From Brenneria nigrifluens DSM 30175 = ATCC 13028 (GTDB taxonomy: Bacteria; Pseudomonadota; Gammaproteobacteria; Enterobacterales; Enterobacteriaceae): DNA of 64,000 nucleotides. The notes under the pieces were generated by a model that searched no databases, was not told the origin of the DNA, and was given only the letters and a program-made list of their open reading frames with translations. Positions 27,162 to 35,641 of this stretch are shown here, one piece after another (position 1 is the stretch's first letter; each line of letters starts with the position of its first letter). The stretch is from NCBI RefSeq assembly GCF_005484965.1, contig NZ_CP034036.1:1550001-1614000 (forward strand), read 5' to 3'. Position numbers and translations under genes: made by a program.

Positions 27162-28529
27162 TCAGCGCAGCGTCTGCCGCCAGTGATTCAGCACATCCGT
27201 GCGGGTAATCAGCCCCAGAAAGCGTTCGCCATCCAGAATGATGGCGACATGTCCCTGATCGAAGGTCGCCAGCAGTTCATCGTGCGACGCCTCTTTACGC
27301 AGGGTTTTTAGCCGATCGGTCATCGCTTCGCGGGCGGTAAGCGAGAAGTGCTGCGCATTTTTTTTCAGGCTGTTGAGCAGGTCCCACTCATCGATGATGC
27401 CCACCACCCGATCGTTTTCCAGCACCGGAAGCTGAGAGATGTCATACAGGCGCATGCGGGCATGGACCACCGCCAGCGTATCATCGGGGGCCACCGATAC
27501 CGTGGCGCCCTCGTCGTGCCGGTAGGTGATCAGGTCGCGCAGATCGCCGTGCGGCGGACGTTTAATCAATCCTTGTTCCACCATCCAGTAATCGTTGAAC
27601 ATTTTGGAGAGATATTTGTTGCCGCTGTCGCACACCAGGGTGACCACCCGCTTCGGCTCCGTCTGGGCGCGGCAATAGCGCAGGGCGGCAGCCAGCAGCG
27701 TGCCGCTCGACGACCCGGCCAGCACGCCCTCCTTACGCAGTAATTCCCGCGCCGTCGTAAAGGATTCGGCATCGCTGATGGCGTAAGCCTGTTTGACCCG
27801 GCTGAAATCGGCCAACTCGGGGATAAAGTCTTCGCCGATGCCTTCCACCCGCCAGCTTCCGGCCTCGCCCACCGCGCCGTGGCGCAGGTAGTCGGTGAGG
27901 ATTGATCCTTCCGGGTCGGCCAGCACGAATTCGGTCTGCGGCGATACCTGCGCAAAGTAGCGGCTGAGACCGCCCAGCGTGCCGCCGGAACCGACGCCTA
28001 CCACCACCGCGTCAATCTGATGATCCAACTGCCGCCACAGTTCCGGGCCGGTGGAGCGGTAGTGCGCCTCCGGGTTGGCCGGGTTGTTGAACTGGTCGAT
28101 GTAATAGGCGCCGGGAATCTCCGTCGCCAGGCGGCGGGCATAATCCTGATAGTAATCCGGGTGCCCTTTAGCGACGTCGGATCGCGTCAGCAGCACTTCT
28201 GTTCCCAGCGCCCGCAGATGAAAAATCTTTTCCCGGCTCATTTTATCCGGCACCACCAGCACCAGCCGATAGCCTTTCAGCGCGGCCACCAGCGCCAGCC
28301 CCAGACCGGTATTGCCGGCGGTGGCCTCAATAATGGTGCCTCCCGGCCGCAGCCATCCCTGCCGTTCCGCGTGTTCAATCATCGATAAGGCGACGCGGTC
28401 TTTGATCGACCCGCCGGGATTCTGATTTTCCAGTTTTACAAACAGCCGACAGGGGCCGGCGTCGAAATGGGTCAGCTCAAGCAACGGCGTCTGGCCGATA
28501 AAATCGAGCACGGAAGCGGGGATCGCCAT
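27162..28529 (-). CDS. Cystathionine beta-synthase with C-terminal CBS domain pair
   Basis: 455-residue PLP enzyme that joins homocysteine with serine or an O-acylserine to give cystathionine. The catalytic domain has the PLP lysine (Lys43) in NPGGSIKDR and the phosphate loop GSGGTLGG; residues ~335-455 are two CBS modules, usually regulatory and often nucleotide or SAM binding. The ATG at 28529 follows a leader with GGACGG; the longer frame from 28580 adds residues not typical of the family. It heads a two-gene unit with the downstream gamma-lyase. Few enterobacteria carry this pathway. Confidence 0.93.
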   Translation of the reverse strand: MAIPASVLDFIGQTPLLELTHFDAGPCRLFVKLENQNPGGSIKDRVALSMIEHAERQGWLRPGGTIIEATAGNTGLGLALVAALKGYRLVLVVPDKMSREKIFHLRALGTEVLLTRSDVAKGHPDYYQDYARRLATEIPGAYYIDQFNNPANPEAHYRSTGPELWRQLDHQIDAVVVGVGSGGTLGGLSRYFAQVSPQTEFVLADPEGSILTDYLRHGAVGEAGSWRVEGIGEDFIPELADFSRVKQAYAISDAESFTTARELLRKEGVLAGSSSGTLLAAALRYCRAQTEPKRVVTLVCDSGNKYLSKMFNDYWMVEQGLIKRPPHGDLRDLITYRHDEGATVSVAPDDTLAVVHARMRLYDISQLPVLENDRVVGIIDEWDLLNSLKKNAQHFSLTAREAMTDRLKTLRKEASHDELLATFDQGHVAIILDGERFLGLITRTDVLNHWRQTLR

Positions 28530-28536
28530 GGTTTTT

Positions 28537-28554
28537 CCGTCCTGATAGAGAAAG
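28537..28554 (-). promoter_or_regulatory. Conserved 5' leader motif before cystathionine beta-synthase
   Basis: On the coding strand the leader reads CTTTCTCTATCAGGACGG, ending 7 bases before the ATG region. Nearly the same string (CTTCTCTATCGGACGG, one base shorter) stands at 30015-30030 before the small ORF that precedes the MetX-like gene. Shared leader sequence at two sulfur-amino-acid genes suggests common ancestry or common control. Confidence 0.5.
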
Positions 28555-28806
28555 GTGATGCACCATATTAGATCCGCCATGAAACCGGCCGAACGAAATA
28601 AATCACCAATGAATATGCATATATGTGATATAAAATCCTGTTTGGCCGTGCGGATGTATGGGCGCGCAGCAGTTCGGACGTATATACTTCCGGCGACGTA
28701 AAAGGGAAATCACCCTGCGCAGGCAAAACCGGCGGCGGGAGGTCAGCTTGCTGACGGGGACGAACGTTATCTGAAGTGGGGAGAATGGCGGCTTAACGCG
28801 CGCAGG

Positions 28807-29868
28807 TTAATGTCCGGCGGGCATGTAGGCGTTCAATTGCGCACTAGGCGCGTGGTGCAGAAACGCTTTGATCATCGTGGTCAGTTTTCCGCTTTCAACC
28901 AGGAAGCCATCGTGCCCGTAGAGTGAATCCATTTCCATATAGCGTGCATCGGCGATATGTTGCGCCAGATAGCGTTGCTCAAGCGGGGGGAACAGCAGGT
29001 CGGAGGTAATGGAGACCACCAGCGTTCTGGCTGTGATCTTTTCCAGCTCCGCCTGCGCGCTTTTTTTATTCCGGCCGATATTATGGCTGTCCAGCGCGTT
29101 GATCAGGCACCAATAGCTGTAGGCGTCAAAGCGGCGGATAAATTTTTCGGCCTGATAGCGTTGGTAAGACGCGGCCACAAACTGGCTGAATTTATGGCAA
29201 TCCTGCTCTGCCTGGGTGTGCTGGTAGGTATGGAAGTTGCGATAAGAGAGCAGGGCGATGCTGCGGGCGGCCATCAGCCCCTGTTTGCCGCCGTGCGGAT
29301 TGACGCCGTCGAAGGTGCTGTCGGCGGACAGCGCCAGCCGCTGGCTTTCATTAAACGCCAGTCCCCAGGGAGAACTGGCCGCGTTGGCCGCCAGTATCGC
29401 CGCGTGCTGAATCCGCTCGGGCTGTTGTATCGCCCACTCCAGCGCCTGTTGTCCGCCCATGGAGCCGCCGGTGAGCAAAAAAATCCGTTCGATGCCCAGA
29501 TGGCCGGCGAGCAGGCGGTGCGCCGCGACCATATCCCTGACGGTGATTAACGGGAAGTCCAGCAGATAGGGTTTCCCGCTGCGTGGATCCGGGCTTTGCG
29601 GGCCGGTGGAGCCATACGGCGAACCCAGCACGTTGGCGCAGACGATAAAATAGCGCGCAGGATCGAACAGCTTGCCGCCGCCGACCAGCTCCGGCCACCA
29701 GTTCGAAACGTCCGAATTCGCGGTCAGCGCATGACATATCCAGACGACGTTGGATCGCTGCCGATTAAGCGCGCCATAGGTGTGATAGGCGATATCGATA
29801 CGCGGGAGCGTTGTACTATTCTCCAGCGTAAAGGGCGCGTCATGATGATAATAGCGCGGCGCTGACAT
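28807..29868 (-). CDS. MetX-like homoserine/serine O-acyltransferase
   Basis: 353-residue alpha/beta-hydrolase acyltransferase of the MetX family. The catalytic triad is visible: Ser136 in LTGGSMGGQ, Asp290 in SITSDLLF and His319 in LYGHDGF. MetX enzymes acylate homoserine, but a subgroup is known to acylate serine. The neighbouring cystathionine beta-synthase, which in several bacteria prefers O-acylserine, makes a serine O-acyltransferase role plausible. Most enterobacteria use the unrelated MetA for homoserine. No good ribosome binding site precedes the ATG; an in-frame small ORF ends six bases upstream. Confidence 0.87.
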   Translation of the reverse strand: MSAPRYYHHDAPFTLENSTTLPRIDIAYHTYGALNRQRSNVVWICHALTANSDVSNWWPELVGGGKLFDPARYFIVCANVLGSPYGSTGPQSPDPRSGKPYLLDFPLITVRDMVAAHRLLAGHLGIERIFLLTGGSMGGQQALEWAIQQPERIQHAAILAANAASSPWGLAFNESQRLALSADSTFDGVNPHGGKQGLMAARSIALLSYRNFHTYQHTQAEQDCHKFSQFVAASYQRYQAEKFIRRFDAYSYWCLINALDSHNIGRNKKSAQAELEKITARTLVVSITSDLLFPPLEQRYLAQHIADARYMEMDSLYGHDGFLVESGKLTTMIKAFLHHAPSAQLNAYMPAGH

Positions 29869-29874
29869 GGGGCG

Positions 29875-30006
29875 TCACTCACTTGCCCGAAGCGTACGCT
29901 GGATATCCGCCTGGCGACCGTCAATATGCGCAACGCCGACCGAAACGCGCCGTCCGGCGTCCTGCCCGGCCTGTAATTGCGCTGTTTGCAACGTTAATGA
30001 TGACAT
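29875..30006 (-). CDS. 43-residue upstream ORF in frame with the MetX-like gene
   Basis: Small ORF starting MSSLTLQTAQLQAGQ and ending with TGA only six bases before the MetX-like ATG, in the same reading frame. A GGGGA ribosome binding site and the leader motif shared with the cystathionine beta-synthase gene precede its ATG. It may be a leader peptide, a translationally coupled small protein, or an N-terminal part cut off by a stop. I do not recognise the peptide. Confidence 0.45.
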   Translation of the reverse strand: MSSLTLQTAQLQAGQDAGRRVSVGVAHIDGRQADIQRTLRASE

Positions 30007-30014
30007 TACTTTCC

Positions 30015-30030
30015 CCGTCCGATAGAGAAG
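30015..30030 (-). promoter_or_regulatory. Conserved 5' leader motif before the MetX-side small ORF
   Basis: Coding-strand CTTCTCTATCGGACGG, the near-identical partner of the leader at 28537-28554. It places the translation start of this unit at 30006 rather than at the MetX ATG. Confidence 0.5.
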
Positions 30031-30126
30031 CCCGGCTGCCAGAAAATCATAATCAAATAGGCTTGTTAACTGCGTAAAAACGCTATTCTTTGCCGTTTTT
30101 TGGCTTATCTTCCCTGGCGGCAGTTG

Positions 30127-31047
30127 CTACTGCGCCTGCAAATAATCCTGATACCAGCGGTCAAGCTGCTCGGTTATCGGACGCGCGGCGGCATCGAACT
30201 GCCGTCCATCCAGCTTTCTGACCGGGGTGATCCCGGCCAGCGTACCGGTGACGAAGGCTTCATCGGCGGTGAGCGCCTGCGCCAGCGTAAAGTCTTTTTC
30301 CCGTACCGGCAGGCCGTGCCGGCGGGCGAGGTTCAAAATTGTCCGGCGGGTAATGCCGTTGAAGCAGTACAGCCCGGATGAGGTCCAGAGTTCGCCCCGG
30401 CGTACGATAAAAAAGTTGGTGGAGTTACAGCTGGCGACAAAGCCGTGCGGATCGAGCATTAGCGCTTCATCGGCGCCGGCCTCCAGCGCCTGCAGCAGCG
30501 CCTGAATCAGATTGAGCCGGCTGTGGGAGTTGAGACGCAGGTCGAACACGTCCGGGCCGCTGGCGCGATAGGTTGCGGTGAACAGCGCCAGCCCGCGTTT
30601 TTTCGCCGCGCTGTCCACCACCTTGTGTTCCGCCACGCAGACGATGGTGGCGCCGCCGAGAATAAAGCGCGGATCCTGATTGGGGGTGCGTTTTTTGCCG
30701 CGGGTGATCATCAGGCGCAGGTGCGCGCCGTCCTCCATGCCGTTGACGCTCAGCGTCCGCCGCATAATGTCGATCAGGGCTTCCCGGCTGTGACCGATAT
30801 CCAGTCGGATGGCCGCCGCGCCCTCGAACAGCCGGTCCAGATGGGCGTCGAGCGCCACCAGACGGCCGTTAACCAGCCGCAATCCCTCCCATACGCCGTC
30901 GCCGCACACGTAGCCGGAATCAAAAACCGACACCACGGCCAGATCGCGATGGACAAACTCGCCGTTTACATACACCAGAACATCATCATTGCGCGCGTCT
31001 TGCAGATAAGCCTGACTGCTCTGGCCGGACATCACTGGATTTATCAT
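30127..31047 (-). CDS. Class IV aminotransferase (D-amino-acid/branched-chain type)
   Basis: 306-residue PLP fold-type IV protein. Family elements are visible: YVNGEFVHRDLAVVSVFDSG at the N terminus, GYVCGDGVWEGLR, and the C-terminal substrate loop FNGITRRTIL. In the segment where the PLP lysine is usual (K-x-L-N pattern) this copy reads NSHSRLNL, with Arg and no Lys. The ATG at 31047 has a GGAGGG ribosome binding site. It lies 13 bp downstream of a polar amino-acid ABC ATPase gene and so belongs to that operon, probably acting on the imported amino acid. Confidence 0.8.
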   Translation of the reverse strand: MINPVMSGQSSQAYLQDARNDDVLVYVNGEFVHRDLAVVSVFDSGYVCGDGVWEGLRLVNGRLVALDAHLDRLFEGAAAIRLDIGHSREALIDIMRRTLSVNGMEDGAHLRLMITRGKKRTPNQDPRFILGGATIVCVAEHKVVDSAAKKRGLALFTATYRASGPDVFDLRLNSHSRLNLIQALLQALEAGADEALMLDPHGFVASCNSTNFFIVRRGELWTSSGLYCFNGITRRTILNLARRHGLPVREKDFTLAQALTADEAFVTGTLAGITPVRKLDGRQFDAAARPITEQLDRWYQDYLQAQ

Positions 31048-31060
31048 TATTCCCTCCGGA

Positions 31061-31837
31061 TTAAAAAGCGCGTTCGGCGAAGCGGGCAAGAAATTCCCGG
31101 GTACGCGCCTGGCGCGGATGTTTAAGCACCTGTTCCGCGCTGCCCATTTCATGGATAACGCCGTTTTCGATAAAGATCACCCGATCGGCGAAATGCCAGG
31201 CAAATCCCAGTTCGTGGGTCACCAACAGCAGCGTGCGGCCCTCCTCCGCCAGTTGACGAATGGTGTGCAGCACTTCGCCCACCAGTTCCGGGTCGAGAGA
31301 CGATGTCGGCTCGTCGAACAGCATGATCTCCGGCGACATCGCCAGCGCCCGCGCGATGGCCACCCGCTGTTGCTGACCGCCCGACAGGCTGGCCGGCCAG
31401 GCGTGCTGCTTGTTGCCCAGCCCCACCTTTTGCAACTGCGCGCCGGCGATGATGTCCGCCTCGCCGCGCGGCATTTTTTTAACCGACAGCAGGGCTTCGC
31501 GTACGTTTTCCAGCACCGTCATATGCGGGAAGAGATTGAATTGCTGGAATACCATGCCGACCCGTTCCCGTACCGCGCACAGTTGTTTTTCCTGATAGCG
31601 GCGGCGTCCGTCGCCGTCCGGCCGGCCGAGAACCTCGCCTTCCAGTTCAATAGTGCCGGCGCTGGGGATTTCCATAAAGTTCAGGCAGCGCAGCAGGGTG
31701 CTTTTCCCCGAGCCGCTGCCGCCGATAATGGCGATTTTTTCGCCGCGGCGCACATCCAGGTCGATGCCTTGCAATACCGGCTGGTCGCCAAACTGTTTGC
31801 GCAGTCCGCGAATGCGTAGAATAGGGTGTTGGTTCAT
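31061..31837 (-). CDS. Polar amino-acid ABC transporter ATPase (GlnQ/HisP class)
   Basis: 258-residue single ABC domain with Walker A GGSGSGKST, Q-loop, signature LSGGQQQRVAIARAL and Walker B IMLFDEPTSSLDPE, then the family's LLLVTHELGFAWHFADRVIFIENG. It energises the two permeases encoded just upstream on the same strand. The binding protein gene (34814-35641) is on the same strand but separated by a divergent gene. Confidence 0.93.
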   Translation of the reverse strand: MNQHPILRIRGLRKQFGDQPVLQGIDLDVRRGEKIAIIGGSGSGKSTLLRCLNFMEIPSAGTIELEGEVLGRPDGDGRRRYQEKQLCAVRERVGMVFQQFNLFPHMTVLENVREALLSVKKMPRGEADIIAGAQLQKVGLGNKQHAWPASLSGGQQQRVAIARALAMSPEIMLFDEPTSSLDPELVGEVLHTIRQLAEEGRTLLLVTHELGFAWHFADRVIFIENGVIHEMGSAEQVLKHPRQARTREFLARFAERAF

Positions 31838-31857
31838 CTGTCGGTTTCTCTTGCAGA

Positions 31858-32523
31858 TTAAGAATGCGGGCGGAAGCGGCGCTCCAGACGGGCGGCAAGA
31901 TAGCTGCCCGGCCAGATCAGTACGAAATAGAGCAGCGCCACCACCGTCAGAATCTCCAGCGGACGATAGTGGGTGCTGCTTAGCAGCCGCCCCTGATACA
32001 TCAGTTCGTTCACCGCCAGGATCGACGCCAGCGAGGTGACTTTCGCCAGTTCAATCATGCGGTTGGTCAGCGCCGGCAGCATGCGGCGGTACACCTGCGG
32101 CAGCACCACCCGGCGCAGGATGACGCGCTGCCGCATCCCCAGCGCTTTGGCGCCTTCCCACTGTCCCCGCTCGATGGACTGCAGGCCGGCGCGGAAAATT
32201 TCCGTGCAGTAGGCGGCGGTATACAGCGTCAGGGCCAGCGCCGCGGCGCCGAAGGTGGAGAACTGTATCCCCACCAGTATCGGCAACGCGTAGTAAAACC
32301 AGATCAGCTGAATCAGCACCGGCGTATTGCGGAACACCTCTACAAACGCGGCGATCGGCAGGCGCAGCCAGCGCCGGGCGCCGGCCCGGCCGATAGCGAA
32401 AACCAAGCCGACGGCGGTGCCGATCGCGCCGGCCAGCAGCCACAGTTGCAGCGTAACGCCCAACCCTTTCAGCAGCACCGGCGCATTTTCCCACACCAGT
32501 GAGAAATCCCATTGATAATCCAT
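31858..32523 (-). CDS. Polar amino-acid ABC transporter permease 2
   Basis: 221-residue HisM/GlnP-type inner-membrane permease with about five helices. The EAA-loop motif for contact with the ATPase is visible as QWEGAKALGMRQRVILRRVVLPQVYRRMLP. Both permeases begin with a similar YQWDFxxxW segment and share strong sequence similarity, indicating tandem duplication. It is 12 bp downstream of the first permease gene. Confidence 0.92.
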   Translation of the reverse strand: MDYQWDFSLVWENAPVLLKGLGVTLQLWLLAGAIGTAVGLVFAIGRAGARRWLRLPIAAFVEVFRNTPVLIQLIWFYYALPILVGIQFSTFGAAALALTLYTAAYCTEIFRAGLQSIERGQWEGAKALGMRQRVILRRVVLPQVYRRMLPALTNRMIELAKVTSLASILAVNELMYQGRLLSSTHYRPLEILTVVALLYFVLIWPGSYLAARLERRFRPHS

Positions 32524-32535
32524 CCGCGTTTCCCC

Positions 32536-33210
32536 TTATGGCCGGCTATCCGCCAGCGATAGACGTTTTTCGATGTGCTGGCCGATCAGGCTGATAATCA
32601 ACAGCAGGGTGAAATAGATCACCGCCACCACGGTGTAGACCTCAAGCGGCCGGTAGGTCTGGCTGTTAAGCTGCATCGCCTGGTAAAGCAGTTCGCCGTA
32701 TGCCAGCGAGGAGGCCAGCGAGGTGGATTTGATCAGCTCAAAGGAGCGCTCGATAAAAGGGGGGATCATCCGGCGCAGCGCCTGGGGTAAAATCACCCGC
32801 CGCAGCGCCGTCGCGCGCGTCATGCCCAGCGCCTTGGCGCCTTCCCACTGGCCGCGGGCGATGGAGGAAATACCGCCGCGGTACACTTCGGCGTAAAACG
32901 CCCCCGACTGGGCGGAAAGGGCGATAACGGCGGCGGCAAACGGCGAGGGCGCCAGCGGCGTCACCACCGGCAGGGCGTAGTAGATCCAGAAAAAGTGAAC
33001 CAGGGCCGGGGTATTGCGATAAAAACCGATCAGCACCACGGCCGGGAGGCGCAGCAGCCTGAGCGGCGACATTTTCATCGCCGCCAGCAGCATACCCGCC
33101 GTCATGCCGATCAGAATGCTGGCGGCGCCGATCTTTACAGTTCCCCATAACCCGTCCAGCAGTAGCTGATGATAAGGCCAGATTGCGGCGAAATCCCATT
33201 GATAGGACAT
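32536..33210 (-). CDS. Polar amino-acid ABC transporter permease 1
   Basis: 224-residue inner-membrane permease, first gene of the importer operon. It has about five helices and the EAA loop QWEGAKALGMTRATALRRVILPQALRRMIP. The ATG at 33210 sits about ten bases after AGGGG, so it is preferred to the ATG at 33219, which is only two bases from that site. Divergent from the MmgE/PrpD gene across about 150 bp of AT-rich promoter DNA. Confidence 0.9.
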   Translation of the reverse strand: MSYQWDFAAIWPYHQLLLDGLWGTVKIGAASILIGMTAGMLLAAMKMSPLRLLRLPAVVLIGFYRNTPALVHFFWIYYALPVVTPLAPSPFAAAVIALSAQSGAFYAEVYRGGISSIARGQWEGAKALGMTRATALRRVILPQALRRMIPPFIERSFELIKSTSLASSLAYGELLYQAMQLNSQTYRPLEVYTVVAVIYFTLLLIISLIGQHIEKRLSLADSRP

Positions 33211-33360
33211 AAAATGCATAACCCCTGGAATGAAGAAAGTGGCGAAAAGGCATTGTTATTGTTAGAACCTGTGCATCTTAGCATTGTCAAAAAGTGATAA
33301 ATAAATAATAAAAGAGGGTGCTAATATTCGTTTTATGTATAAAAAACGTTAAGTCCGACG

Positions 33361-34767
33361 ATGACCATATCCGCGTTGCCGCCTATCACCTCACGCCTGA
33401 CCGCCTTTGCCAGCCAACTGACGCCGGAGGCGATCCCCGCCGCGCTGCGGCAAAAAATGGCGCTGCATTTTATCGATAGCCTGGGCTGCGGTATTGCCGG
33501 GGCCGACAGCCGCGTGGCGCGCGACAGCGCCCGCGTTATCCGCGCCCAGTACGCGCCGGGCGCCGGCATCGCGCTGGATGGCGGCACGCCGTTGTCGCCG
33601 GTGGGGGCGGCGTTTCTCAATGCCGCGGCGATCAACGCGCTGGATTATGATGACGGCTATGAGGTGGCGGGGCGGGGGATGGGACATCCCGGCGCGACGC
33701 TGGTCGCGGCGGCGCTGGCCGCCGTGGGGCCGCGGCCGATCGGCGGTCGGGCGCTGATTCGGGCGCTGACCGCCGCCTACGAGATCAACGGCCGGGTGAT
33801 CCTGTCGCAACAGCCGAGCAGCGAACGTTTTCAGCAGGTTTACGGCGTTTGTCAGCATGAATCGCTGGGGGCCGCCGTCGCCTATGGCCTGCTTACCGGC
33901 TGCGACGCCGACGGGCTGGAAAACGCGCTCGGTCTGGCCGCATCGCTGACGCCGTTGCCCAGCCTGCATAAGTACAACTGGCGGCAGCGGCCGCTGGTGT
34001 CGTTTAAAGACTACAATGCGCCCGCCGCGGAGGCGGGGGTGCGCGCCGTCGAACTGCACTACGGCGGCATTGTCGGCCCGCGCGACGTGCTGGCCGGCGA
34101 GCAGGGCTTCTGGCGCATGATGGGGTCCGACCGCTTTGACGAGTCGCTGTTGATCGGCGAACTGGGCGAGCAGTGGCTGGCGCGACACGCCAGTTTCAAA
34201 GCCTATCCGGTCTGCCGCTGGCTCCATACGGCGCTGGAGTCGTACGAGCGCCTGCCGCCGCACCTCGTGACGCCCCAGTTGGTTGAGCGCGTTCAGGTGA
34301 CGGGCAGCCAGACGCTGGCGTCCTGCTTTGCCGACGCGCGACCGCTTAACGCCACCGATGCTCAGTTCAGCCTGCCCGTGGCGCTGGCCTGTCTGGCATA
34401 CGACGTGCCGCGCCACCGCTGGAGCGACGAAGAGACATTGGCCGACCCGCGGATACTGGCGTTTGCCGATAAGGTGGAGATTGGCGTGGACCCGGAACTG
34501 AACCGCCTGATGTTACAGCAGCGGCGGCCGGTATCGCGCGTGGAGGTGGTGGTCGGCGGCAGAACGCTGAGCGGGGCGCGCATCGACTTTCCGCTCGGCT
34601 GCGCGCAGCATCCGTTGTCGGAAGCGCTGGTGCTGGACAAGTTTGCGCGCAACCTGTCGGCGCGCGCCGCGCCGCCGGTGATTGACGCGGCTATCGCGGC
34701 CCTGTCCGAGCTTGAACGCTGTGCGGATATCGGGGCGATTATCGCCCCGTTGCTGGAAACGCGCTAG
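33361..34767 (+). CDS. MmgE/PrpD family protein
   Basis: 468-residue two-domain protein of the MmgE/PrpD family, which includes 2-methylcitrate dehydratase, cis-aconitate decarboxylase and iminodisuccinate epimerase. The helical N-terminal domain (to about residue 265) has the LHFIDSLGCGIAGA and DYDDGYEVAGRGMGHPGATL segments, and the C-terminal lid domain starts near FKAYPVCRWLHTALE. No prp gene (prpB, prpC) is near, so propionate catabolism is unlikely. It is divergent from the amino-acid importer operon and faces the binding-protein gene, so it probably acts on a product of the imported compound. Confidence 0.88.
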   Translation: MTISALPPITSRLTAFASQLTPEAIPAALRQKMALHFIDSLGCGIAGADSRVARDSARVIRAQYAPGAGIALDGGTPLSPVGAAFLNAAAINALDYDDGYEVAGRGMGHPGATLVAAALAAVGPRPIGGRALIRALTAAYEINGRVILSQQPSSERFQQVYGVCQHESLGAAVAYGLLTGCDADGLENALGLAASLTPLPSLHKYNWRQRPLVSFKDYNAPAAEAGVRAVELHYGGIVGPRDVLAGEQGFWRMMGSDRFDESLLIGELGEQWLARHASFKAYPVCRWLHTALESYERLPPHLVTPQLVERVQVTGSQTLASCFADARPLNATDAQFSLPVALACLAYDVPRHRWSDEETLADPRILAFADKVEIGVDPELNRLMLQQRRPVSRVEVVVGGRTLSGARIDFPLGCAQHPLSEALVLDKFARNLSARAAPPVIDAAIAALSELERCADIGAIIAPLLETR

Positions 34768-34813
34768 GCAAGGCCGGCCGACCCAAAAGAAGCTGGCCGG
34801 CGCGCGCGGCGGG

Positions 34814-35641
34814 TTACTTCCACTCCTCTTTGATTACCGACGGCACTTTGCTGACGTCGACGCCGCGCAGCGTCAGCGCCTGCTCGTAATACTGCTGGGT
34901 TTTACCCGAGGTATACAGTTTGGCGAAGGCATCGTTGAGGAATTGACGGAATGTCGGGTCGGACTCTTTGCGGATGGCGCCGCTGGTACTGACGGAGACA
35001 ATCGGCTTAGGCAGGATCAGGTTGCCTTTGCCCACTTTGGCCTGTTGCAGCGCCAGCGCCGGATGGAAATAGGAGAGGGCGTCCACCCGGCCGGCGTAGA
35101 AGGCGGCGACGCCTTCATCCATATTGGTGAAGCGTACCAGCTGTACCTTCGGCAGCCGTTTGGTCAGAATCAGGTCCGGGCTGGAGCCGAGGGTGACGCC
35201 GATTTTAATGTCCGCCCGGTTGAGATCGTCCCAATTGGCGACCTCGATGCCGTCGCGCACCAGCACGCCCTGCGCATACCAGAAGAACGGCTGATCCGGG
35301 AAATCGACCGCTTTTTTGCGCTCATCCGTCGGATCCAGCACCAGCATGGTATCGATCTGGCCGGTTTGCAGCGCGGCAATCGCATTACCCCAGGTGGTCT
35401 CCACCGGCACCAGCTTGACGCCCAGCTCCTTTGCCAGATCTTTACCCACGTTATAGCCGATACCATCCCATTGGCCGGTGGCCGGATCTTTGAAATACCA
35501 GGGCTCTCCCTGCGCCACCCCGATGCGCAGTTCGCCGGTTTGTTTTATATGCTGCCAGGTTGACGTTTCCGCCGCCTGACTGAAAAAAGGGGCGGTGACC
35601 AGCGTCAGCGCCATCAATACCTGGTGAAGTGAAAATTTCAT
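34814..35641 (-). CDS. Polar amino-acid ABC transporter binding protein
   Basis: 275-residue type II periplasmic binding protein (bacterial SBP_bac_3). A signal peptide ends at FFSQA-A around residue 24; ELRIGVAQGEPWYFKDPATGQWDGIGYNVGKDLAKELG is the family's N-terminal pattern and TLGSSPDL the hinge-phosphate region. It presumably serves the permeases and ATPase at 31.1-33.2 kb, since no other importer of this class is present. The substrate cannot be deduced; lysine-arginine-ornithine and glutamine binders belong to the same family. Confidence 0.9.
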   Translation of the reverse strand: MKFSLHQVLMALTLVTAPFFSQAAETSTWQHIKQTGELRIGVAQGEPWYFKDPATGQWDGIGYNVGKDLAKELGVKLVPVETTWGNAIAALQTGQIDTMLVLDPTDERKKAVDFPDQPFFWYAQGVLVRDGIEVANWDDLNRADIKIGVTLGSSPDLILTKRLPKVQLVRFTNMDEGVAAFYAGRVDALSYFHPALALQQAKVGKGNLILPKPIVSVSTSGAIRKESDPTFRQFLNDAFAKLYTSGKTQQYYEQALTLRGVDVSKVPSVIKEEWK

